37,080 bases of DNA from Pseudomonadota bacterium (GTDB taxonomy: Bacteria; Pseudomonadota; Gammaproteobacteria; JAIEPX01), in the NCBI GenBank assembly GCA_029777855.1, contig JAKORL010000128.1, positions 1 to 37,080 of the forward strand, given 5' to 3'. Within the stretch, counting starts at the first letter, position 1; the number at the start of each line of letters is the position of its first letter. Below are positions 1 through 7,273 of this stretch, piece by piece. The translations under genes were made by a program, and so were the position numbers. Under the pieces are notes generated by a model. It did not search any database. It was not told the origin of the DNA and saw only the letters and a program-made list of their open reading frames with translations.

Positions 1-144
1 AAGAATAATTTGCCCATCTTTTACATATTCTTGCGGAACAATAGTACCTTCGTATAAAGCATTCACAGCCACATAGGGAGTACACTGATTATCGAGTATC
101 CATTCGTAGAGCGCATTTAAAAGATAGGGACGACTAGGCGACAT
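1..144 (-). CDS. sspB: SspB, ClpXP adaptor (partial, 3' end outside window)
   Basis: SspB is the adaptor that delivers SsrA-tagged proteins to the ClpXP protease. Reading leftwards from the ATG at 144 gives 48 codons without a stop. The product opens MSPSRPYLLNALYEWILDN, followed by TPYVAVNA, IVPQEYV and DGQIIL. This is the N-terminal substrate-binding barrel of SspB (family pattern PYLLRALYEW, TPHL, VPQ.FV, DG.IVLN). The start lies 11 bp inside the end of sspA, so the two genes are translationally coupled, the standard sspA-sspB arrangement. The rest of the barrel and the C-terminal ClpX-binding tail lie beyond the left edge. Identity is firm despite the truncation. Confidence 0.93.
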   Translation of the reverse strand, partial: MSPSRPYLLNALYEWILDNQCTPYVAVNALYEGTIVPQEYVKDGQIIL

Positions 145-766
145 GTTTTTCACGCATCTCTCTCTCAGTTTCCGTCAAGCTTGCCTGAAAAGTATCTCGT
201 TTAAAAACTCGCTGAGCATAGGCCGTAACTTGTTTTGCATGATTGCCCAGATCAATACCTAAATGAGGCAATCGCCATAATAATGGTCCGATCGTGCAAT
301 CCACTAATGAAAATTCTTCACTCAAAAAGTAAGGCATTTCTGCAAAAACAGGCGCTAAACTTTTCAAATTATCGCTTAATTCATTTCGAGCTTGTTCTAC
401 TGCTGCACCACGTCCTGTTTCTATCGTATTCGCCAACTTATACCAATCATTTTCAATTCTATATAACATCAACCGGCTTTTTGCTCTTGCCACAGGATAT
501 ACAGGCAATAGCGGAGGGTGTGGAAATCGCTCGTCTAAATATTCCATAATAATATTGGCATTATAAAGCACTAATTCGCGATCAACTAAGGTAGGTACAG
601 TACTATAAGGATTAAGAGCAATAAGATCTTCGGGCGGTTCATCGAGGTCTACATTTAATATGTCAACGGTAACGCCTTTCTCTGCTAATACGATCCGAAC
701 GCGATGACTGTGAATATCAGCAGCCCCAGAATATAACGTCATAACAGAACGCTTCAGCATTGTCAT
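134..766 (-). CDS. sspA: Stringent starvation protein A
   Basis: SspA is a catalytically inactive glutathione-transferase-fold protein that binds RNA polymerase and is needed for stationary-phase and acid tolerance responses. The 210-aa product has the usual length and almost unbroken family motifs: KRSVMTLYSG, HRVRIVLAEKGV, DLIALNPYSTVPTLVDREL, MEYLDERFPHPPLLPVYP, and PYFLSEEFSLVDCTIGPLLW near the C-terminus. The thioredoxin-like domain spans about residues 8-85 and the helical domain 90-205. The ATG at 766 has a GGGAG ribosome-binding site 8 bp upstream. It follows rpsI after a 65-bp gap that contains a hairpin, and it overlaps sspB. The order rplM-rpsI-sspA-sspB is conserved in gammaproteobacteria. 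Confidence 0.97.
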   Translation of the reverse strand: MTMLKRSVMTLYSGAADIHSHRVRIVLAEKGVTVDILNVDLDEPPEDLIALNPYSTVPTLVDRELVLYNANIIMEYLDERFPHPPLLPVYPVARAKSRLMLYRIENDWYKLANTIETGRGAAVEQARNELSDNLKSLAPVFAEMPYFLSEEFSLVDCTIGPLLWRLPHLGIDLGNHAKQVTAYAQRVFKRDTFQASLTETEREMREKHVA

Positions 767-804
767 ATTTACTACTCCCGAGCAGATTGCGCTAATACCA
801 GACT

Positions 805-833
805 TGAAAGAAAGCCCGCAATGATAGCGGGCT
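805..833 (-). terminator. Hairpin between rpsI and sspA (intrinsic terminator or attenuator)
   Basis: A perfect 7-bp stem, AGCCCGC at 813-819 pairing with GCGGGCT at 827-833, encloses a 7-nt loop. On the minus strand it is followed by TTCTTT. It lies just past the rpsI stop, so it could reduce read-through from the ribosomal genes into sspA. The T-tract is imperfect, so partial termination is more likely than complete termination. Confidence 0.65.
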
Positions 834-840
834 GAAAAAA

Positions 841-1275
841 TTAACGTTTAGAGAATTGCTTGCTAGCGCGAGCACCAGGTTTACCCACTTTCTTACGTTC
901 TTTCATTCGACTATCGCGGGTAATAAAACCTTTGCTTCGTAATACTTTTTTCAAGGTTTCGTCGTATTTCACTAAAGCACGAGCGATCGCATGACAAACG
1001 GCGCCTGCTTGACCAGTTTCTCCGCCCCCTTTTACCGTAATAAGCATATTAAAACGATCTAAAGGAACATTGGTTTCAACGAAAGGCCCACGAACGATCA
1101 TTCGAGAAGTTTCACGTGGGAAGTAATCATCCAAAGAAATGCCATTGATGGAAATTCCACCAGAACCCTCATCAGAGGTCTTAGCTGCTTTACCTAAGGC
1201 TTTAGCCGGCCGTAAAAAAGCTCTTGCTGTCGCTGTTTTTCGTCGACCTGTTCCGTAATATTGAATCATTGCCAT
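841..1275 (-). CDS. rpsI: 30S ribosomal protein S9
   Basis: S9 is a small-subunit ribosomal protein whose C-terminal tail reaches the P-site tRNA. Family motifs are [50 protein letters not shown] and the ending [14 protein letters not shown]. The terminal Lys-Arg that contacts tRNA is intact. At 144 aa it is about 14 residues longer than E. coli S9 (130). The extra residues lie in one place, after LRP at about residues 24-40, a Lys/Ala/Gly/Ser-rich stretch where E. coli has a short turn. The ATG at 1275 has AGAGAG 7 bp upstream. It is cotranscribed with rplM 61 bp upstream. Confidence 0.98.
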   Translation of the reverse strand: MAMIQYYGTGRRKTATARAFLRPAKALGKAAKTSDEGSGGISINGISLDDYFPRETSRMIVRGPFVETNVPLDRFNMLITVKGGGETGQAGAVCHAIARALVKYDETLKKVLRSKGFITRDSRMKERKKVGKPGARASKQFSKR

Positions 1276-1336
1276 GACATTGTCTCTCTTTAATTACAAA
1301 GGTTCATGCACTTGCACAAACAAAATTCACCATTGA

Positions 1337-1786
1337 TTAAGCAGCTTTACTGCTGTCCTCCAAAACCCATGTTTTCGGCTGTTGCGCTGAATGAGGATGC
1401 TCACTACCCGCATACACTTTCAGTTTTTTGAACATTGCCCTACCCAAAGGTCCCTTCGGCAACATACCCTTTACAGCACGTTCAATTACGCTTGTAGGCG
1501 CCCGTGCAATCAATTTTTCAAATGTAATTGATTTCAGACCACCCATGTACCCCGTATGGTCGTGATACACCTTATCAGTGCTTTTATTACCAGTTACACG
1601 GATTTTTTCGGCATTGACCACAACGATATAATCGCCTGTATCGACATGAGGGGTATAAATCGCTTTATGTTTTCCGCGTAGGCGACTTGCCACTTCAGTG
1701 GCTAGACGGCCCAGGGTTTGCCCTGTCGCATCGATTAAATACCAACTATGTTGTACTTGCTCTGCCTTGGCGTTGAATGTTGACAT
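1337..1786 (-). CDS. rplM: 50S ribosomal protein L13
   Basis: L13 is an early-assembling large-subunit protein. The product contains [43 protein letters not shown]-like [11 protein letters not shown], and [23 protein letters not shown], all family hallmarks. The reading frame is open to 1807, but I place the start at the ATG at 1786 ([10 protein letters not shown]). This matches the family N-terminus and has GGAG about 10 bp upstream; the extra seven upstream residues are not conserved. That gives 149 aa against 142 in E. coli, with a few added C-terminal residues (LEDSSKAA). It is the first gene of the rplM-rpsI(-sspA-sspB) unit. Confidence 0.97.
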   Translation of the reverse strand: MSTFNAKAEQVQHSWYLIDATGQTLGRLATEVASRLRGKHKAIYTPHVDTGDYIVVVNAEKIRVTGNKSTDKVYHDHTGYMGGLKSITFEKLIARAPTSVIERAVKGMLPKGPLGRAMFKKLKVYAGSEHPHSAQQPKTWVLEDSSKAA

Positions 1787-2147
1787 TTGGCTAAGCGCTC
1801 CAATCAAAAATTTAAAGGTTGCAGATCGTACCGCAGTTCCAGTGATTTTACAAGGACTAATTTAGCTTAAACTTCATCGCCTAACCAGTCAACGACAGGG
1901 CAAAACGCTGAAGCTCCAGACATAATGTCAGCACTATTGAAAAGCGCCTCCATTTTTATAAACAAAATTGCCCCAAAAATTCGTTCACATCGATTCCAGC
2001 TATAAAAATCAGTGTTTTTTTAATTTAGGGGCTGTTTTTTACTTGAAAAGATGATATCGTGTGCCTTCCTAATTAAGGAGTATTAGGGATCTGAAGTCCT
2101 AGAGACTCCCAGATCGACTTGTTTAACATTAACTTGAGAGAGATTTT
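1787..2147. promoter_or_regulatory. Divergent intergenic region between rplM and the HU-like gene
   Basis: This 361-bp gap holds no convincing gene. For rplM (minus strand) a candidate promoter is TTGACT (complement of 1887-1892) with a 17-bp spacer and a weak TAAGCT (1864-1869). For the HU-like gene there is TTGAAA at 2043-2048 but no good -10 at proper spacing, so its promoter is unresolved. The HU leader contains a GATCTG (2088-2093) / CAGATC (2110-2115) stem. I cannot say whether the stem is regulatory. Confidence 0.35.
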
Positions 2148-2477
2148 ATGGCTAAAAAACTATCAGCAGTGAAAGAAGCATACACAAAGTCAGAAACTTT
2201 GGCATACTTGGCTGATTACACTGGTTTAACCAAAAAAGAATGCGCGAGCGTTCTTGAAGGTTTATCTAACGTTATCGCGAGTAGCTTGAGCCCTCGTTCA
2301 ATCGGAGAAGTCACACTTCCAGGATTACTCAAAATCCGTCGAATCAAAAAACCTGCTACTAAAGCTCGTAAAGGTATCAACCCATTTACTGGCGAAACCA
2401 TGATGTTCAAGGCAAAACCTGCTCGTAACGTCCTGAAATTCCGCGCTTTGAAAAAACTCAAAGAAATGGTGAATTAA
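2148..2477 (+). CDS. HU/IHF-family histone-like DNA-binding protein
   Basis: HU-family proteins are small dimeric nucleoid proteins that bind and bend DNA. This 109-aa product has an N-terminal helical dimerisation half (about residues 13-50, with ETLAYLADYTGLTKKEC and VLEGLSNVIA) and the beta-arm half (LPGLLKIRRIKKPATKARKGINPFTGE, about 63-88). It ends in the typical KPARNVLKFRALKKLKE segment. The arm motif GINPFTGE corresponds to the HU/IHF R.NP.TGE signature that carries the intercalating proline. It is longer than hupA/hupB (90 aa) through a basic N-terminal extension of about 12 residues. The ribosome-binding site GAGAGAG lies close upstream. It is monocistronic, with its own strong hairpin downstream. 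Nucleoid architecture is the likely role; target specificity cannot be read from the sequence. Confidence 0.93.
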   Translation: MAKKLSAVKEAYTKSETLAYLADYTGLTKKECASVLEGLSNVIASSLSPRSIGEVTLPGLLKIRRIKKPATKARKGINPFTGETMMFKAKPARNVLKFRALKKLKEMVN

Positions 2478-2492
2478 TCCAGGTTACCTCGC

Positions 2493-2534
2493 TGTACAGA
2501 AGCCCTCCTTATTCAAAATGGAACTTCTGTACAG
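2493..2534 (+). terminator. Terminator-like hairpin after the HU-like gene
   Basis: An 11-bp perfect stem, CTGTACAGAAG at 2493-2503 and CTTCTGTACAG at 2524-2534, starts 16 bp after the stop codon and has a 20-nt loop. The downstream tail (GGGGTCTTCTTCT) is only moderately T-rich. Confidence 0.6.
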
Positions 2535-2676
2535 TGGGGTCTTCTTCTGCCTCTCTTACTTAACCACCCTACCCCTTCCCAGCTTACTATCACACCTCAA
2601 TTGGTTTACATGGATATCGCATAACTAATCTTAGGAAGAAGCAAAAGAGTGTTTACGCAACATCAAGGTTTAAACC

Positions 2677-2709
2677 GTTAAGACTTTCTTAACCTGTTTG
2701 TGGTATTAT
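2677..2709 (+). promoter_or_regulatory. PmrA-box-like tandem element with -10, promoter of the 946-aa protein gene
   Basis: Half-site GTTAAGACT (2677-2685), two bases, half-site CTTAACCTG (2688-2696), seven bases, then -10 TATTAT (2704-2709). The layout matches the tandem cTTAATatT-N2-cTTAATatT element described for PmrA in Legionella and Coxiella. There is no recognisable -35 hexamer; the second half-site occupies that position, as expected for an activator-dependent promoter. The same geometry recurs at 23195, 32608 and 35390. Confidence 0.7.
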
Positions 2710-2789
2710 TCCTCCCATAACTTACTTGAATTAAGGGTAAACGCCCCCAAATAGTACAAGTAAGCAAAAGCTAACAGAGGAGATTGAAA

Positions 2790-5630
2790 ATGCAAGACCC
2801 AACATTAAATAACTCAAACAACGGTGGATCCGGTAACGGAGGCAACCCACCTAAAAAGGAAACCAAGAAAGCGGTCGAGATTGCTGCTGAATTGAAAACT
2901 GCAAAAGACGATCTTTACAATTTGGTTAGACAACTTCCTAAAGCAAAAAGTGAGAACATCATCAAAAAGCTCGATGATGCCAACAAAGCCTTAGCGGACT
3001 TTTCTGAAGGTAACCTCATCAAGCAAATGGAAGAGCAACACAAGCAATTAAAAGACGACATTCTTGCTGAAGCCAACTTCCAAAAAGAAAACCATAAACA
3101 AGTAGCTGTTGATGCTTTACAAAATTACTTTAACAAACGTTTAGAACTTGCTCGAGCTCGTCAACAAGAAATCAATCAAAAAGACGAACAAATGACAAAT
3201 GCCGCAAACTATATTTGTCAATATTTCGATACGCCAAATGAGATTAAAAAATTAGCAATGATTGAAAATCAAAAACTAAATGAGCTCAATGAAAAAATCA
3301 GGCTACTGGATGAACAAATAAGAATTGAACAAGACGACGCAGAAAAAACGAAACAAGAAGATGAGAAAAAGGCTATAGAAACTCAGAAAAAAGAAACAGA
3401 AAAAAAGTTACAAGAAATGATGAGCTCTGTGATTTCTGAATTGGGTAATAAACATAACCATATTCACAGATCAGAAGGGCTATTCTTTAAAACAAAACAC
3501 ATTGTCAAACTTGAAAATGGCATGTATACCTCTGAATCACCGGTAGATTTAGCCATGACGGTTAAAGCACACGGCCATAACGATTTCGAATTCTCAACAG
3601 GATCCACTGAAAATGGCGGTTGGGTATTAAGACAATCCATCAAAGAAATGCTCAAAATCGGTATTAAAGACATTTCATTGACCAAAGAACTACGCGAAAA
3701 AATGTACACCCCTCGCAGAGCCACCACATTTGGCGATGCTTTCTTAGAAGGTCGTCGCACACTCAATTATTTCCAAATGGAAGAATTGAGACAGCTTGAG
3801 AGAATTTGTAGCGCCAGTCGATCAGCTTACAACGACATTAAAAGCAACAATATTTTCGATGATAAAGGCGAACTCAAAGCTAATGCTGAAGGCACCCCAG
3901 CCATCGTGCATCAAACCAATACTTTTATGCGTCTTACCACAGATGCCGATCGACTTGCGTATTTAGAAATTCTTTTCCCAGTGAACAAAGACATTGAATT
4001 CAATAAATTTGTTGCCGAACTCGAGTCTCGACAACCCAAAATCACTCTGGATGGCCTCAGCCCTAAAGAATATTTCGAACAAAAAATGATGTGGCGATGG
4101 AGCCGCAGCTCATTTAATGCGAATTATCGAAAAGAAAAATTGGCAGACTTCAACAAAGATACTCTAACATCTGCCGATCGCCAAAAAACGTATTTGGAAA
4201 CAAAAGATGCTGAACTGCTCGCTATGTACGCACAATCGAATAAATTAACGAATCAAGATCGCGTTGAACTCGTTAATACCATTTTTGATAATGCTCAAGA
4301 AGGAAAGCCCAACCAGATCGGCTTAAGCACTCACCCAATTTTGAGAACTCGATCAGTGAGTGGCGATGATATGAAAAACTTCATCGACAGAACACTGCCA
4401 TTGTTCAAAAACATTCTTGTTAAAGCAGGTAACGTAATCGATTATAATGCCACTACACAACAATGTATTACGTTGATGACTGGTTTGCGTGAAAAAGCCA
4501 AATCCAAATTCATTAGTGAAATTCAAACCGGAAATCCTAAAGCATTTGAGAATTACTTCAAAAACAAATTATTACTCGATGAACTCGAAAAAGACGTACA
4601 TGAGTACTTGCACGATAATCTGACCGATAAACAAGTAAAAGAAGAACTTGCTGGAAATATGACTCAATATGACGATAAATTAAAGGCAAAACAAAATGAA
4701 TTAGATCAAAAACTCGCTCAACATTTTTCTGGCTTAAAAAATAGGCCTAGTGAAGCCGCAAGTTATTTTAATGCTTATCTGCATCCAAATATGCAACTCA
4801 GTGAATGGTCAAAATTAAGCCCAGCTGAGGGTGATGACGCTGCAGCTTTAGCTCAAAAAGTAGAGTTGCGCGCTCATATTCTCAATTCATTTATTCAAAC
4901 TCACGCAACAGCTAATTCAAATATTGGCGCTGAATATGTGCAAAAATTCCTAACGCCGCTAATGCAACAATTAAAACCCGAAGAATCGAAGCCTCTTGCT
5001 GATAAATTGAAAGAGCTCGTGTTGACACAAAACATGAAAGGTTGCAACAAACAACAAAACGAGACGCTCAATTTGGTTCGCGGGATGTTTAATGATTCTT
5101 CAGCCGTAGAAGTTTTAAGCCCAGCTAATTTGTTTAAAGCGCATTATTCAAGTCTTAACACTCTCGCAGATAAAGAACGAGTACTGTTAGAACGCATCAA
5201 ATGCCTACTAAGCGAAAAACCGGCCAATATGTTCCAAGGCTGGATGTTCGATCGCAGCTTTAATGCAGAAATGAAAGGTCTGCTATTTAATGGAAATACA
5301 CCGAATGAGGATACTGCAGATATCATTGCAGCACTTAAAACTGATGATCCAAACTCACAAAGCAAGGAGTTAAAAAACTATATTAAACGCTTGGAAGAAA
5401 TGCTACCTAAAGCAAAAGTAAATACTAATACTAATGCTAATTCCAGCAACAGATCTTGGATGCCAAACATCTTTAGTAGTAGCAATACACAGCACTCTGA
5501 TACTGAATCTGACGCAACCGAACTGACTGATTTATCAGGTCGTAGTAGAGCTGATTACTCTGATGAAGAGAAACCTCTTGAGTCTCATGTAAACTCTGCA
5601 CCAAAATCCCCCTGGGTTGGAGTGGATTAA
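2790..5630 (+). CDS. Large helical/coiled-coil protein, candidate secreted effector
   Basis: I recognise no known family in this 946-aa product. It opens with a flexible Asn/Gly-rich stretch (residues about 4-24), then a long Lys/Glu/Gln-rich coiled-coil region (about 30-215). A more globular middle follows (about 220-800, with HIHRSEGLFFKTKHIVKLENG and WVLRQSIKEMLKIGI). The tail is low-complexity, Ser/Asn/Asp/Glu-rich (about 870-946), and ends SPWVGVD. There is no signal peptide or membrane segment. The frame is open from a TTG at 2784, but I choose ATG 2790 because AGGAG lies 7 bp before it. The gene stands alone between two hairpins and has a PmrA-type promoter. The acidic, Ser/Thr-rich tail resembles C-terminal Dot/Icm secretion signals. 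Effector status is inferred from promoter, size and composition, not from homology. Confidence 0.85.
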   Translation: MQDPTLNNSNNGGSGNGGNPPKKETKKAVEIAAELKTAKDDLYNLVRQLPKAKSENIIKKLDDANKALADFSEGNLIKQMEEQHKQLKDDILAEANFQKENHKQVAVDALQNYFNKRLELARARQQEINQKDEQMTNAANYICQYFDTPNEIKKLAMIENQKLNELNEKIRLLDEQIRIEQDDAEKTKQEDEKKAIETQKKETEKKLQEMMSSVISELGNKHNHIHRSEGLFFKTKHIVKLENGMYTSESPVDLAMTVKAHGHNDFEFSTGSTENGGWVLRQSIKEMLKIGIKDISLTKELREKMYTPRRATTFGDAFLEGRRTLNYFQMEELRQLERICSASRSAYNDIKSNNIFDDKGELKANAEGTPAIVHQTNTFMRLTTDADRLAYLEILFPVNKDIEFNKFVAELESRQPKITLDGLSPKEYFEQKMMWRWSRSSFNANYRKEKLADFNKDTLTSADRQKTYLETKDAELLAMYAQSNKLTNQDRVELVNTIFDNAQEGKPNQIGLSTHPILRTRSVSGDDMKNFIDRTLPLFKNILVKAGNVIDYNATTQQCITLMTGLREKAKSKFISEIQTGNPKAFENYFKNKLLLDELEKDVHEYLHDNLTDKQVKEELAGNMTQYDDKLKAKQNELDQKLAQHFSGLKNRPSEAASYFNAYLHPNMQLSEWSKLSPAEGDDAAALAQKVELRAHILNSFIQTHATANSNIGAEYVQKFLTPLMQQLKPEESKPLADKLKELVLTQNMKGCNKQQNETLNLVRGMFNDSSAVEVLSPANLFKAHYSSLNTLADKERVLLERIKCLLSEKPANMFQGWMFDRSFNAEMKGLLFNGNTPNEDTADIIAALKTDDPNSQSKELKNYIKRLEEMLPKAKVNTNTNANSSNRSWMPNIFSSSNTQHSDTESDATELTDLSGRSRADYSDEEKPLESHVNSAPKSPWVGVD

Positions 5631-5645
5631 TAGCTACAAACTTTA

Positions 5646-5686
5646 GTGTCACAGCACTATCACTTTTATTCTGAATGCTGTGACAC
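5646..5686. terminator. Inverted repeat between the 946-aa protein gene and the hydrolase
   Basis: A perfect 11-bp inverted repeat, GTGTCACAGCA at 5646-5656 and TGCTGTGACAC at 5676-5686, begins 15 bp after the stop codon with a 19-nt loop. No strong T-tract follows, so it could be a terminator or an mRNA 3'-end stabiliser. Confidence 0.5.
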
Positions 5687-5750
5687 CAATCTTAGTTTCT
5701 ATAGATAAATAATGTGATTAACTTTTTTGTCCCACCGAAGGAATTCAATT

Positions 5751-6392
5751 ATGAGACTACCCCCGAACACAGAACCTTTATTTATTCCTGGCCCTGCAGG
5801 AAATCTTGAAGCCGTTATTGAACGCCCACAAACTCAAATTGGAAATACCGTTGCGATTATTTGCCATCCACATCCAAAACAAGAAGGAACAATGACCAAC
5901 AAAGTCGTCACAACTTTAGTACGGGCTTGCCAACAACTTGGAATAATTGCTGTTCGATTTAATTTTCGTGGCGTTGGAAAAAGTGAAGGTCATTACGATC
6001 ATACAATCGGTGAACAAGACGATTTAAAAGCCGTGATCAGTTGGGTAAAAGAAACATTCCCCGATTGCAAACTTTGGTTAGCAGGATTTTCTTTTGGCTC
6101 ATACATTACCGCAAAAGTGGCTAGTGAAATATCGATTGAGCAATTAATTAGTATCGCTCCACCTGTGAACCATTTTGATTTTCAATCATTACCAACAATA
6201 CAGTGCCCCTGGCTAGTCGTTCAAGGTGAATTAGATGAAGTAGTGCCCTCTCAAGAAGTGTTTGATTGGGCAGAAACCCGCAGCGAAAAGATTCACATGA
6301 TTCGCATGCCCAATGTTGGGCACTTTTTCCACGGCAAACTCATTGAACTGCGCGATAATCTTGTGAATAGCCTCACATTGAATTCCCACTGA
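5751..6392 (+). CDS. Alpha/beta hydrolase (COG2945-type)
   Basis: This is a serine hydrolase fold of unknown substrate, 213 aa. Visible motifs are the strand/loop VAIICHPHPKQEGTMTNKVV, typical of this small hydrolase group, RFNFRGVGKSEG, the nucleophile elbow GFSFGS with Ser114, Asp162 in QGELDEVVP, and His191 in PNVGHFFHG. Ser-Asp-His form a complete catalytic triad. No signal peptide is seen, so it is probably cytoplasmic. The frame extends upstream to a TTG, but ATG 5751 is preferred because GAAGGA lies 8 bp before it. It is not obviously part of an operon: the upstream hairpin separates it from the large gene, and the next gene has its own promoter-like sequence inside the end of this one. 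Confidence 0.9.
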   Translation: MRLPPNTEPLFIPGPAGNLEAVIERPQTQIGNTVAIICHPHPKQEGTMTNKVVTTLVRACQQLGIIAVRFNFRGVGKSEGHYDHTIGEQDDLKAVISWVKETFPDCKLWLAGFSFGSYITAKVASEISIEQLISIAPPVNHFDFQSLPTIQCPWLVVQGELDEVVPSQEVFDWAETRSEKIHMIRMPNVGHFFHGKLIELRDNLVNSLTLNSH

Positions 6393-6406
6393 TCCCCTAC
6401 TATACT
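6378..6406 (+). promoter_or_regulatory. Sigma70-type promoter for the 204-aa protein gene
   Basis: TTGAAT (6378-6383), a 17-bp spacer and TATACT (6401-6406) overlap the 3' end of the hydrolase gene and would start transcription about 30 bp before the ATG at 6443. The sequence match is good; activity is inferred. Confidence 0.5.
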
Positions 6407-6442
6407 TAGTTTGGATGTTTGTGTAACTGAAGTGATGGAACT

Positions 6443-7057
6443 ATGCCAATAACAGATCAATCAATGCCTGATGAAGACGACTTAGCGGCCCTAGCCAGCG
6501 GCGTTTGGGGTCAGCGAGATCAAGGAATACTCGTTGATAGTATTAATAGAACTATCAGCCACAGCGATGTTGAGTACTTACTCAAATACTGCCCTTATAT
6601 TCAAATTCTCAATGTCGATGCCACATTCGAACATTATACTAAAGTGCATTTTATCAAAGCCAGATCGGGCTGGACCATTCAAGATCTAGACGATGGACTC
6701 TGTACTTCAATTGGACCATTGATGTTTGGGGGTTCAGACAGCCCTAATTTAGAAAACCCAGAATCTGCTTCTCCTGAATTCCTCAAACAATTTGTTAATT
6801 CTGGAAAAGGCACTATTGTTAAACAAGCCTTCGATACAGCACACGAAATGGGAGAGCTTATCAAATCACGCTGGAAAGGCGGAATAGAAATTATTGCCGG
6901 TACCGATTTAATGAAATGGTCAATATGGGCTGCGGCTGATGAATATAAAATTAAAGTAGTTGGATACACACCTACAGAAGAAGACAAGAAAAAACGCTCC
7001 CGCATTGCGCATCTTGCCACAATGAAATCCATGACTCCGAAATCTCAAAGAACCTAG
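6443..7057 (+). CDS. Hypothetical protein, 204 aa
   Basis: I do not recognise the family. The product is soluble, with no signal peptide or membrane segment. It has an acidic N-terminus (PDEDDLAALASG), a central alpha/beta-looking region (HTKVHFIKARSGWTIQDLDDG-like, about residues 64-88), a Gly/Ser/Pro-rich loop (MFGGSDSPNLENPESASPE), and a second half with GGIEIIAGTDLMKWSIWAAADEYKIKVVGYTP. The C-terminus is strongly basic (about residues 180-204: KKKRSRIAHLATMKSMTPKS). The ATG is preceded by TGGAA. It appears to be transcribed on its own from the promoter at 6378 and ends before the convergent damX. The basic tail could bind nucleic acid or be a targeting sequence; neither is shown. Confidence 0.75.
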   Translation: MPITDQSMPDEDDLAALASGVWGQRDQGILVDSINRTISHSDVEYLLKYCPYIQILNVDATFEHYTKVHFIKARSGWTIQDLDDGLCTSIGPLMFGGSDSPNLENPESASPEFLKQFVNSGKGTIVKQAFDTAHEMGELIKSRWKGGIEIIAGTDLMKWSIWAAADEYKIKVVGYTPTEEDKKKRSRIAHLATMKSMTPKSQRT

Positions 7058-7227
7058 CAATAAAGGGGTTAAGTTTTGGAAGTTGAAAGTTTGATCTGTC
7101 TATTTGTCCAGATTTGACTCTTTTACGACTCTACCATCGGTGATAATCGTCGTTTCCAACCCCAGATCACCCCCTAAATTCACTAAATTATAAGGTGTTA
7201 GTAATTACATCCGGGGTATCTTGGTAC

Positions 7228-7273
7228 GAATTTTTCCAATGTACTAACAACTTGAGATGCGACGACAATTTTT
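7228..7273 (+). repeat. Degenerate repeat, copy C (inverted relative to copies at 11.5-11.7 kb)
   Basis: The core GTACTAACAACT with CGACGAC 8 bp further on is shared with the minus-strand copy at 11547-11591. About four-fifths of the first 39 positions match. It ends at the damX stop codon. The rest of the 7058-7271 gap holds nothing I can name. Confidence 0.5.

Noticed and set aside
1787..1807. Seven-residue upstream extension of L13
   Set aside because: Not conserved in the family; ATG 1786 matches the usual N-terminus.
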